Of a DNA stretch of 6,023 nt, positions 1 to 5,760 are shown one piece after another. Source of the stretch: Frankiales bacterium (lineage in GTDB: Bacteria > Actinomycetota > Actinomycetes > Mycobacteriales > SCTD01). The translations under genes and the position numbers were made by a program. The DNA lies in the NCBI GenBank assembly GCA_025965755.1, contig JAOPWI010000249.1:1-6023 (forward strand). The letters are read 5' to 3'. Numbering within the stretch: position 1 is the first letter of the stretch; each line of letters begins with the position of its first letter. Below the pieces are notes generated by a model. The model was given only the letters and a program-made list of their open reading frames with translations, was not told the origin of the DNA and searched no databases.

Positions 1-1
1 G

Positions 2-460
2 GGCCCGGCGCGGGTGTTCGACGGCGAGCAGGGCGTCATGGAGGCGATCGAGCAGGGCACCCTCGACAAGGGCTGCGTCGTCGTCATCCGCTACGAGGGG
101 CCGCGCGGCGGTCCGGGCATGCGCGAGATGCTCATGGTCACCGGGGCCATCAAGGGCGCCGGGCTCGGCAAGGACCTGCTGCTGCTCACCGACGGCCGCT
201 TCTCCGGCGGCACGACCGGCCTGTGCGTCGGCCACATCGCGCCGGAGGCCACCGACGGCGGGCCGATCGCGCTGGTCGCCGACGGTGACACCGTCCGCCT
301 GGACCTCGCCCACCGCACTCTCGACCTGCTCGTCGACGCCGACGAGCTGGAGCGGCGCCGGGCCGGCTGGAAGCCGCTCGAGCCGCGCTACACGACCGGG
401 GTGCTCGGCAAGTACGCCAAGCTGGTCGGTTCCGCCGCCCAGGGCGCCATCACCGGCTGA
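2..460 (+). CDS. ilvD: Dihydroxyacid dehydratase IlvD, C-terminal part (5' end outside window)
   Basis: IlvD dehydrates 2,3-dihydroxy-isovalerate and 2,3-dihydroxy-3-methylvalerate to the keto acid precursors of valine and isoleucine, using an iron-sulfur cluster and Mg2+ in the cytoplasm. The frame is already open at base 2 and gives 152 residues before TGA. The visible part starts with GPARVFDGEQ and contains RYEGPRGGPGMREM, both typical of the family. LLLTDGRFSGGT (window residues 60-71) matches the second IlvD/Edd signature. The serine of FSGGT (bases 203-205) is the residue proposed as catalytic base in this family. The end, GVLGKYAKLVGSA, is the usual C-terminus of the actinobacterial form. 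The cluster-binding cysteines would lie upstream, so cluster type cannot be judged. The ilvB leader follows directly, placing this gene in the same pathway locus, but the promoter at 513-541 makes ilvB separately transcribable. The identification is very secure. Confidence 0.97.
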   Translation, partial: GPARVFDGEQGVMEAIEQGTLDKGCVVVIRYEGPRGGPGMREMLMVTGAIKGAGLGKDLLLLTDGRFSGGTTGLCVGHIAPEATDGGPIALVADGDTVRLDLAHRTLDLLVDADELERRRAGWKPLEPRYTTGVLGKYAKLVGSAAQGAITG

Positions 461-471
461 GCCGGAGCCGT

Positions 472-506
472 GGACGGTCGTCCCACATCCTGGGACGACC
501 GTCCCA
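472..506. repeat. 14-bp inverted repeat built from two operator-like dyads, ilvD-ilvB gap
   Basis: GGACGGTCGTCCCA (472-485) and TGGGACGACCGTCC (491-504) are perfect reverse complements around the 5-nt spacer CATCC. Each arm is also nearly palindromic: GGACG-GT-CGTCC (472-483) and TGGGACG-AC-CGTCCCA (491-506). The two dyad centres, at about 477.5 and 498.5, are 21 bp apart, close to two helical turns. Measured from the predicted +1 at 548 they sit near -70 and -49, just upstream of the -35 box, where an activator or dual-site regulator would bind. As RNA the element would form a strong hairpin 12 nt after the ilvD stop, so it could equally be the ilvD terminator, although no U-tract follows. 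The symmetry is seen directly; the role is inference. Confidence 0.55.
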
Positions 507-512
507 TCTGGC

Positions 513-541
513 TTGACACCGGGCAGGCGCGGGGGCACTCT
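513..541 (+). promoter_or_regulatory. Predicted sigma-70-type promoter of ilvBN(C)
   Basis: A perfect -35 hexamer TTGACA (513-518) is followed after exactly 17 nt by CACTCT (536-541). This fits the loose actinobacterial -10 pattern TAnnnT at the A in position 2 and the T in position 6. Six nt further on, base 548 would be +1, which is the G of a GTG opening a Leu/Val-rich leader peptide. The ideal spacing, the consensus -35 and the attenuator downstream support each other. The weak first base of the -10 suggests that an activator at 472-506 may help. Confidence 0.65.
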
Positions 542-547
542 GGGCGG

Positions 548-574
548 GTGCTCAGCCTCCTCGTAGTTCCCTAG
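548..574 (+). CDS. ilvB leader peptide, 8 residues (MLSLLVVP)
   Basis: The frame GTG CTC AGC CTC CTC GTA GTT CCC TAG encodes Met-Leu-Ser-Leu-Leu-Val-Val-Pro. Five of the seven residues after the start are leucine or valine, end products of the pathway encoded downstream. The Val codons are GTA and GTT, unlike the GTC/GTG that dominates the structural genes here, which would make decoding sensitive to scarce charged tRNA. No Shine-Dalgarno sequence precedes it, and the predicted +1 coincides with the GTG, suggesting leaderless translation, which is common in actinobacteria. Its stop codon overlaps the base of a hairpin (573-600), and a terminator follows at 602-637, the layout of ribosome-mediated attenuation. 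There is no isoleucine codon. The peptide itself probably has no function. Confidence 0.75.
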   Translation: MLSLLVVP

Positions 575-600
575 CGCGCTCGCCGACCGGCGACCGCGCT
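573..600 (+). promoter_or_regulatory. Leader hairpin immediately upstream of the ilvB attenuator
   Basis: AGCGCG (573-578) pairs with CGCGCT (595-600). After one C·C mismatch, TCGCC (580-584) pairs with GGCGA (589-593) around the loop GACC. The stem begins on the last two bases of the leader-peptide stop codon, so a ribosome stalled in the leader or sitting at its stop would affect whether it forms. It lies directly beside the terminator hairpin, with one nt between them. Such a position suits a pause or anti-antiterminator hairpin, but its regulatory direction cannot be settled by inspection. Confidence 0.6.
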
Positions 601-601
601 C

Positions 602-637
602 ACCCCTCCGTGCCCCGGGCACGAGGGGTTCTTTTTT
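602..637 (+). terminator. Intrinsic terminator (attenuator) upstream of ilvB
   Basis: ACCCCTC (602-608) pairs with GAGGGGT (623-629). After a bulged C at 609, GTGCC (610-614) pairs with GGCAC (618-622) around a 3-nt loop. The run TCTTTTTT (630-637) follows at once, making a textbook hairpin plus U-tract in a genome where T-runs are rare. It lies between the promoter and the ilvB start (669), so it must act conditionally as an attenuator. A possible competing pairing is CTCCTCGT (557-564), across the Leu and first Val codons, with ACGAGGGG (621-628): 8 bp including one G-U. Confidence 0.9.
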
Positions 638-668
638 GCCCTGACCCCCTGCACCGCGAAGGAACCAG

Positions 669-2429
669 ATGTCCGAGAGCCCGTCCGGCACCTCGCTCAC
701 CGGAGCGGAGTCGCTCGTCCGCTCGCTCGAGAGCGTCGGGGCCGAGGTCGTCTTCGGCATCCCCGGCGGCGCCATCCTGCCGGCGTACGACCCGCTGTTC
801 GACAGCGTGAAGCTGCGCCACATCCTCGTCCGCCACGAGCAGGGCGGCGGCCACGCGGCCGAGGGCTACGCCCAGGCCACCGGCAAGGTCGGCGTCTGCA
901 TGGCCACCAGCGGCCCCGGTGCGACCAACCTCGTGACGCCGATCGCCGACGCCTACATGGACTCGGTGCCGATCGTCGCCATCACCGGTCAGGTGCCGAG
1001 CGCGAGCATCGGGACCGACGCCTTCCAGGAGGCCGACATCGTCGGCATCACGATGCCGATCACCAAGCACAACTTCCTGGTGCAGCACGTCGACGACATC
1101 CCGCGCACCATCGCGGAGGCCTTCCACCTGGCGGCCACCGGCCGGCCCGGGCCGGTTCTGGTCGACATTCCCAAGGACATCCTGCAGGCCCGCGGCGACT
1201 TCGCCTGGCCGCCCACGCTGGACCTGCCGGGCTACCACCCGACGACCCGGCCGCACGCCAAGCAGGTCCGCGAGGCCGCCCGCATGATCACCACGGCGAA
1301 GCGCCCGGTCCTGTACGTCGGCGGTGGCGTGCTCAAGGCCCGGGCCGCCGCCGAGCTGCGGGTGCTGGCGGAGCTGACCGGCATTCCGGTCGTCACCACC
1401 CTGATGGCCCGCGGCGCGTTCCCCGACAGCCACCCGCAGCACCTGGGCATGCCCGGCATGCACGGCAGCGTCGCCGCGGTGACGGCCCTGCAGAAGAGCG
1501 ACCTGCTCATCTGCCTCGGCGCCCGCTTCGACGACCGCGTGACCGGCAAGCTGTCCAGCTTCGCGCCCGGCGCGGCCGTCATCCACGCCGACATCGACCC
1601 GGCCGAGATCGGCAAGAACCGCACGGCCGACGTCCCGATCGTGGGCGACTGCCGCGAGACCATCGCCGACCTGATCCCCGCGGTGCAGGAGCTGTACGCC
1701 GCCGGCAGCCGGGCCGACCTGACCGGCTGGTGGCGGCAGCTCGACGGCTGGCGGGAGACCTATCCGCTGGGCTTCGACGAGCCCACCGACGGGTCGCTCG
1801 CCCCGCAGCACGTCATCAAGCGGCTGGGCGAGATCGTCGGCCCCGACGCCATCTACGCCAGCGGCGTGGGGCAGCACCAGATGTGGGCCAGCCAGTTCAT
1901 CTCCTACGAGAACCCGTACACGTGGCTGAACTCCGGCGGCGCCGGGACCATGGGCTACGCCGTTCCCGCCGCGATGGGTGCCAAGGTCGGGCGTCCGGAC
2001 GCGACGGTGTGGGCGATCGACGGCGACGGGTGCTTCCAGATGACCAACCAGGAGCTGGTCACCTGCGCGATCGAGGGCATTCCCATCAAGGTCGCCATCA
2101 TCAACAACGGCAACCTGGGCATGGTGCGCCAGTGGCAGACGCTGTTCTACGACGGCCGCTACTCCAACACCAACCTGCAGAGCAAGCGCATCCCGGACTT
2201 CGTCAAGCTGGCCGACGCCATGGGCTGCGTGGGTCTGCGCTGTGACAGCAAAGAGGACGTCGACGCGACGATCGAGAAGGCGATGGCCGTCACCGACGCG
2301 CCCGTCGTCGTCGACTTCGTGGTCGGCCAGGACGCGATGGTGTGGCCGATGGTGCCCGCCGGGACCAGCAACGACGAGATCCTTGCGGCGCGCGACACCC
2401 GCCCCGTCTGGGGAGAGGACGACGTCTGA
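669..2429 (+). CDS. ilvB: Acetohydroxyacid synthase large (catalytic) subunit
   Basis: This 586-residue ThDP-, FAD- and Mg-dependent enzyme condenses pyruvate with pyruvate or 2-ketobutyrate, the first common step of valine, leucine and isoleucine synthesis. The N-terminal PYR domain contains FGIPGGAILPAYD (residues 29-41) and the catalytic glutamate E57 in RHEQ. GQVP (107-110), the FAD-binding middle domain with LGARFDDRVTGK (283-294), and the C-terminal PP domain follow. The PP domain carries the ThDP motif from GDG (452-454) to NN (479-480). W489 in RQWQ corresponds to the tryptophan known for 2-ketobutyrate preference and herbicide sensitivity. Length is normal and all key residues are present. 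GAAGGA (658-663), 5 nt before the ATG, fixes the start. The stop shares one base with the ilvN start, so the two subunits are probably translationally coupled. Expression is likely controlled by the upstream Leu/Val attenuator. Confidence 0.98.
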   Translation: MSESPSGTSLTGAESLVRSLESVGAEVVFGIPGGAILPAYDPLFDSVKLRHILVRHEQGGGHAAEGYAQATGKVGVCMATSGPGATNLVTPIADAYMDSVPIVAITGQVPSASIGTDAFQEADIVGITMPITKHNFLVQHVDDIPRTIAEAFHLAATGRPGPVLVDIPKDILQARGDFAWPPTLDLPGYHPTTRPHAKQVREAARMITTAKRPVLYVGGGVLKARAAAELRVLAELTGIPVVTTLMARGAFPDSHPQHLGMPGMHGSVAAVTALQKSDLLICLGARFDDRVTGKLSSFAPGAAVIHADIDPAEIGKNRTADVPIVGDCRETIADLIPAVQELYAAGSRADLTGWWRQLDGWRETYPLGFDEPTDGSLAPQHVIKRLGEIVGPDAIYASGVGQHQMWASQFISYENPYTWLNSGGAGTMGYAVPAAMGAKVGRPDATVWAIDGDGCFQMTNQELVTCAIEGIPIKVAIINNGNLGMVRQWQTLFYDGRYSNTNLQSKRIPDFVKLADAMGCVGLRCDSKEDVDATIEKAMAVTDAPVVVDFVVGQDAMVWPMVPAGTSNDEILAARDTRPVWGEDDV

Positions 2430-2968
2430 TGGCGGACACCCGTACGACGAGGCACACGCTCTCGGTGCTGGTCGAGAACAAGCCCGGCGTGCTCGCCCGC
2501 GTCTCCGCGCTGTTCAGCCGGCGCGGCTTCAACATCGAGTCGCTGGCCGTGGGCCCGACCGAGCACGCGACGGTCAGCCGCATGACCATCGTCGTGACGG
2601 TCGAGGACCTGCCGCTCGAGCAGGTCACCAAGCAGCTCAACAAGCTGGTCAACGTGCTCAAGATCGTCGAGCTGGAGCCGGCCGCCAGCGTGCAGCGCGA
2701 GCTCCTGCTGGTGAAGGTCAAGGCCGACCTGACGACCCGCTCGCACGTGCTCGAGACCGTGCAGCTGTTCCGCGCCAAGGTGGTCGACGTCGCGAGTGAC
2801 GCGGTGACCGTCGAGGCCACCGGCACCAAGGACAAGCTCGACGCGCTCGTGCGCGTGCTCGAGCCGTTCGGCATCCGCGAGCTGGTGCAGTCCGGCATGG
2901 TCGCCGTCGGCCGCGGCTCACGCTCCATGACCGGCTCGGAGCCCCGGCTCCGCGCGGTCGGCTCCTAG
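2429..2968 (+). CDS. ilvN: Acetohydroxyacid synthase small (regulatory) subunit
   Basis: This 179-residue regulatory subunit activates IlvB and confers feedback inhibition by valine. The N-terminal ACT domain (about residues 9-82) opens with LSVLVENKPGVLARVSALFS, followed by RRGFNIESLAVGPTE. G20 and N35 align with E. coli IlvH G14 and N29, which are in the valine-binding region, so the protein should be feedback-sensitive. The C-terminal domain includes ELLLVKVKAD (91-100) and GTKDKLDAL (132-140), as in IlvH/IlvN homologues. The frame is open further upstream, but the ATG at 2429 is chosen. It overlaps the ilvB stop as TGATG, has AGAGGA 9 nt upstream (2414-2419), and begins exactly where family similarity begins. 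The longer version would run 29 residues into the end of ilvB with no family resemblance. The symbol ilvH would be equally valid. Confidence 0.97.
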   Translation: MADTRTTRHTLSVLVENKPGVLARVSALFSRRGFNIESLAVGPTEHATVSRMTIVVTVEDLPLEQVTKQLNKLVNVLKIVELEPAASVQRELLLVKVKADLTTRSHVLETVQLFRAKVVDVASDAVTVEATGTKDKLDALVRVLEPFGIRELVQSGMVAVGRGSRSMTGSEPRLRAVGS

Positions 2969-3005
2969 ACACCCCCCACCCCCACAACCAGAGAGGGCCC
3001 CTCCT

Positions 3006-4007
<1,002 letters not shown>

Positions 4008-4025
4008 TCCCCGCAGTCCGGCTCT

Positions 4026-4085
4026 GAAGGCCGGGGCCCCTCCGACGCTGCATCGCTGCAGGCGTCGTCCGGGGCCCCGGCCTTC
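4026..4085. terminator. Long hairpin terminator after ilvC
   Basis: GAAGGCCGGGGCCCC (4026-4040) and GGGGCCCCGGCCTTC (4071-4085) are perfect 15-bp complements. Inside them CGACG (4043-4047) pairs with CGTCG (4063-4067) and CTGCA (4048-4052) with TGCAG (4057-4061), closing on a 4-nt loop. Most of the 60 nt is paired. No U-tract follows, so it resembles the U-less terminators proposed for high-GC actinobacteria. It begins 18 nt after the ilvC stop and separates the ilv operon from the next gene; it could also protect the mRNA 3' end. Confidence 0.85.
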
Positions 4086-4096
4086 GCCGCCTCCGT

Positions 4097-4124
4097 GGGA
4101 ACACTCACCCGCGTCGGCTTGGTT
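4097..4124 (+). promoter_or_regulatory. Possible ECF-sigma-type promoter before the flavin monooxygenase gene
   Basis: GGGAAC (4097-4102) resembles the -35 element of stress ECF sigma factors such as SigR/SigH/SigE. GTT (4122-4124) lies 19 nt downstream, inside the loose spacing range of SigR-type sites (GGAAY, about 18-19 nt, GTT). Transcription would start within a few nt of the GTG at 4134. No sigma-70-type promoter is evident in this gap. Such short motifs occur by chance in GC-rich DNA, so this is only a candidate. Confidence 0.25.
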
Positions 4125-4133
4125 GGCTGAGAG

Positions 4134-5132
4134 GTGACCCTGCCTCTTGCTGTGCTGGACTTCGTCGGGATCGAGTACGGGGAGAGCGCGCACTCGGCGC
4201 TCGAGGGTGCCGTCGGCATTGCGCGCGCCGTGGAGGCCGCGGGCTACCGGCGCTACTGGGTGTCGGAGCACCACAACATGCGCAGCCTGGCGTGCAGCGC
4301 GCCGGAGATCCTCACCGCGCACGTCGCCGCGCACACGGACACGATCCGGGTCGGGGCGGCCGGGATCATGCTGCCCAACCACGCGCCGTTCAAGGTGGCC
4401 GAGGTGTTCCGGACGCTGATGGCGATGCACCCCGGCCGCATCGACCTGGCGCTCGGGCGGGCGCCGGGCACCGACCCGCTGACGGCCCACGTGCTGCGCC
4501 GCGGCCTGCGGCTGGACCCGGGAGCGGAGTTCCCCGGCCAGGTCGGCGAGCTGCTCGCGTTCCTCGGTGACGGCTTCCCGGCCGAGCACCCGTACGCCCC
4601 GCTCGTCGCCGCCCCCGTCGTCGACGAGATGCCGCAGCTGTTCATGCTGGGCTCCAGCGCGTACGGGCCGCGGTTCGCCGCCGTGAACGGGCTGTCGGCG
4701 GTCTTCGCGCACCACATGAGCCCGGACCTCGCGGTCGAGGAGCTGCGGTCCTACCGCCGTGACTTCACGCCCCGCAACGAGGGCGACCAGCCGTACTCCG
4801 CCATCTCCGTGCTGGCCTTCGCCAGCGACGACGCGGACGCCGTCCTGGAGTTCCGCGCCGGCTGGGCGCTGACGATGCAGAACCTCGCCCGCGGCATCCG
4901 CGAGCCGCTGCGGCCCGAGCAGGTCCGCGAGCACGCCCAGTCGCAGGCGTTCCGGCGCACGGTCACCGACGACGGCCGCATCCTCGCCGGGGAGGCCAAG
5001 CACGTCGTGGAGCGGCTGGCCGAGCTCAAGGAGCAGGCGCAGACCGACGAGGTCGTCATCGTCACCCCGGTGCTCGACCGGACCCGGCGCACCGCGTCCT
5101 TCCAGGAGCTGGCGCAGGCCTGGCCGGTCTGA
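4134..5132 (+). CDS. Luciferase-like monooxygenase family (LLM class) flavin-dependent oxidoreductase
   Basis: This 332-residue protein has the hallmarks of the bacterial luciferase-like TIM-barrel family, which uses reduced FMN or F420. The N-terminal strand LAVLDF (5-10) is followed by AGYRRYWVSEHHNM (36-49), whose WVSEHHN is the family's most recognisable motif. RVGAAGIMLPNHAPFKVAE (72-90) and GRIDLALGRAPGTD (101-114) are the usual next elements, and PQLFMLGSSAYGPRFAA (167-183) is a later barrel segment. It resembles the YhbW-like/MsnO8-type subgroup, so FMN is more likely than F420, but the substrate cannot be named. The GTG at 4134 gives the full first strand; GAGAGG abuts it directly, too close to work normally as a ribosome-binding site, so translation may be leaderless. 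GTG 4152 is a poorer alternative because it cuts into the strand. It is separated from ilvC by a strong terminator, so a role in branched-chain synthesis is not implied. Confidence 0.9.
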   Translation: MTLPLAVLDFVGIEYGESAHSALEGAVGIARAVEAAGYRRYWVSEHHNMRSLACSAPEILTAHVAAHTDTIRVGAAGIMLPNHAPFKVAEVFRTLMAMHPGRIDLALGRAPGTDPLTAHVLRRGLRLDPGAEFPGQVGELLAFLGDGFPAEHPYAPLVAAPVVDEMPQLFMLGSSAYGPRFAAVNGLSAVFAHHMSPDLAVEELRSYRRDFTPRNEGDQPYSAISVLAFASDDADAVLEFRAGWALTMQNLARGIREPLRPEQVREHAQSQAFRRTVTDDGRILAGEAKHVVERLAELKEQAQTDEVVIVTPVLDRTRRTASFQELAQAWPV

Positions 5133-5139
5133 ACCCCGT

Positions 5140-5190
5140 GGGCCGCAGCGTTCGGCCGGCGCGTCCCGCGCGACGCTCCGAACGAGGCCC
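5140..5190. terminator. Hairpin after the flavin monooxygenase gene
   Basis: Three nested arms pair in order: GGGCC (5140-5144) with GGCCC (5186-5190), CGTTCGG (5149-5155) with CCGAACG (5178-5184), and GCGTC (5161-5165) with GACGC (5172-5176), closing on a 6-nt loop. Small internal loops separate the stems. It starts 7 nt after the stop of the preceding gene and has no U-tract, so it is probably a U-less terminator. The outer stems are short, so confidence is moderate. Confidence 0.55.
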
Positions 5191-5195
5191 GCGCC

Positions 5196-5225
5196 GTGAC
5201 GCCCTCACGCCCTGACGCCTAGCCT
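5196..5225 (+). promoter_or_regulatory. Predicted leaderless promoter of the small membrane protein gene
   Basis: TAGCCT (5220-5225) fits the actinobacterial -10 pattern TAnnnT and lies 6 nt before the ATG at 5232, placing +1 on the A of the start codon. GTGACG (5196-5201), 18 nt upstream, shares TGAC with the TTGACA -35 box. No Shine-Dalgarno sequence precedes the ATG, consistent with a leaderless transcript. Confidence 0.5.
5197..5220. repeat. Three tandem 8-bp repeats
   Basis: TGACGCCC (5197-5204), TCACGCCC (5205-5212) and TGACGCCT (5213-5220) are three consecutive 8-bp units with one substitution each in the second and third copies. They fill the interval between the hairpin at 5140-5190 and the -10-like TAGCCT at 5220-5225, so the array would form the -35 and spacer of the next promoter. 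It may be a regulator site or simply slippage. Confidence 0.6.
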
Positions 5226-5231
5226 GGCGCG

Positions 5232-5447
5232 ATGCCCGCGGAGAAGACACCCGACCTGCTGCCGACGCTCCGGATCATCGCCCTGGGGTCAGCCCTGCTG
5301 GCCGGCACCGTGGCCGTGCTGCTGTTCGCGCTCGACGAGGGGCGCGGCGCGGCGGTGCTCGGGGCGTTCGCGGTGGTCAACGTCGTGTTCGTGCTGCTGG
5401 TCCCGCTGGTCAGCCCGCAGCCGGGTCCCGGGTCGTCCGAGGGCTGA
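5232..5447 (+). CDS. Small membrane protein with two predicted transmembrane helices, function unknown
   Basis: I do not recognise a named family. The 71-residue product has a short polar N-terminus (MPAEKTPDLLPT) and a hydrophobic stretch at about residues 13-34. The charged turn DEGRG (35-39) and a second hydrophobic stretch at about 40-60 follow, then a Pro/Gly/Ser-rich tail. The hydrophobic runs are continuous and helix-length, and the charged residues fall outside them, which argues for a real inner-membrane hairpin protein rather than a chance frame. The positive charges (K5, R14) before helix 1 and the acidic loop suggest that both termini are cytoplasmic. The ATG is supported by the -10-like TAGCCT at leaderless spacing. 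It is separated from the upstream gene by a hairpin and is probably monocistronic. Actinobacterial genomes carry many small conserved membrane proteins of this shape. Confidence 0.75.
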   Translation: MPAEKTPDLLPTLRIIALGSALLAGTVAVLLFALDEGRGAAVLGAFAVVNVVFVLLVPLVSPQPGPGSSEG

Positions 5448-5760
5448 CCCTTCCCGCTCGTCTGCCCGGGGCGACCCGCGCCACGCCGTCGGTGGTCGCG
5501 GCGGCGCCGGGTGGGGTTGCGGACGGTCTGCGTCGTCCGGCGCACGGGAGGTCCGAGACTCGGCTCGCTGGACGGAGGGGCCGCCCACGCCAGCTGCCCG
5601 CTGACTCGGCCCATCGCCGCTCCGTCAACCCCCGCCGGCGGTCTGCGGACAGGCTGTGACCTGCGCGGTTGCCTCGGCAAGGCGTGCCGCGCGGCGTAGC
5701 ATCGAACACGTTCGAAGCGCGTCCGGCGAGCCTGATGTCGTCGACTTCTGCATCCCCGGG
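5448..5760. other. Region without a convincing gene, 313 nt
   Basis: No frame on either strand here has the composition or motifs of a recognisable protein; the minus-strand frames are Arg/Pro/Ser-rich as expected from random GC-rich DNA. It contains a possible short stem (GCGAC 5471-5475 with GTCGC 5495-5499) that may end the preceding transcript, and a 9-bp direct repeat CGGTCTGCG (5524-5532 and 5639-5647), probably chance. A small dyad TTGCC-TC-GGCAA (5669-5680) is also present. Its 3' end holds the promoter and LexA-box-like palindrome of the DUF222 gene, which are listed separately. Confidence 0.6.
5697..5715 (+). promoter_or_regulatory. -10-like box with overlapping LexA-box-like palindrome
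   Basis: TAGCAT (5697-5702) fits the -10 pattern TAnnnT. It shares its last T with the palindrome TCGAAC-AC-GTTCGA (5702-5715). The half sites are identical to those of the actinobacterial SOS box (TCGAAC, 4 nt, GTTCGA), and LexA boxes are known in front of some mycobacterial 13E12/DUF222 genes. Here only 2 nt separate the halves, so LexA may not bind normally. The position, covering the predicted +1, is that of a repressor site. No clear -35 was found. Confidence 0.5.

Noticed and set aside
600..1877. 425-codon open frame on the minus strand opposite ilvB
   Set aside because: It is fully antisense to a highly conserved catalytic gene, has low-complexity composition and no recognisable domain, and crosses the attenuator hairpin.
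2342..2428. Upstream extension of ilvN inside the end of ilvB
   Set aside because: The extra 29 residues have no IlvN similarity. The ATG at 2429 has a ribosome-binding site and the typical TGATG coupling.
5521..5538. GGACG...CGTCC resembling the dyads upstream of ilvB
   Set aside because: Only the 5-bp arms match and the spacing differs (8 nt instead of 2). It has no clear promoter context, so chance is likely in GC-rich DNA.
5524..5647. 9-bp direct repeat CGGTCTGCG, considered as att-like or mobile element ends
   Set aside because: It is short and GC-rich, with no integrase or transposase gene nearby and no target-site pattern.
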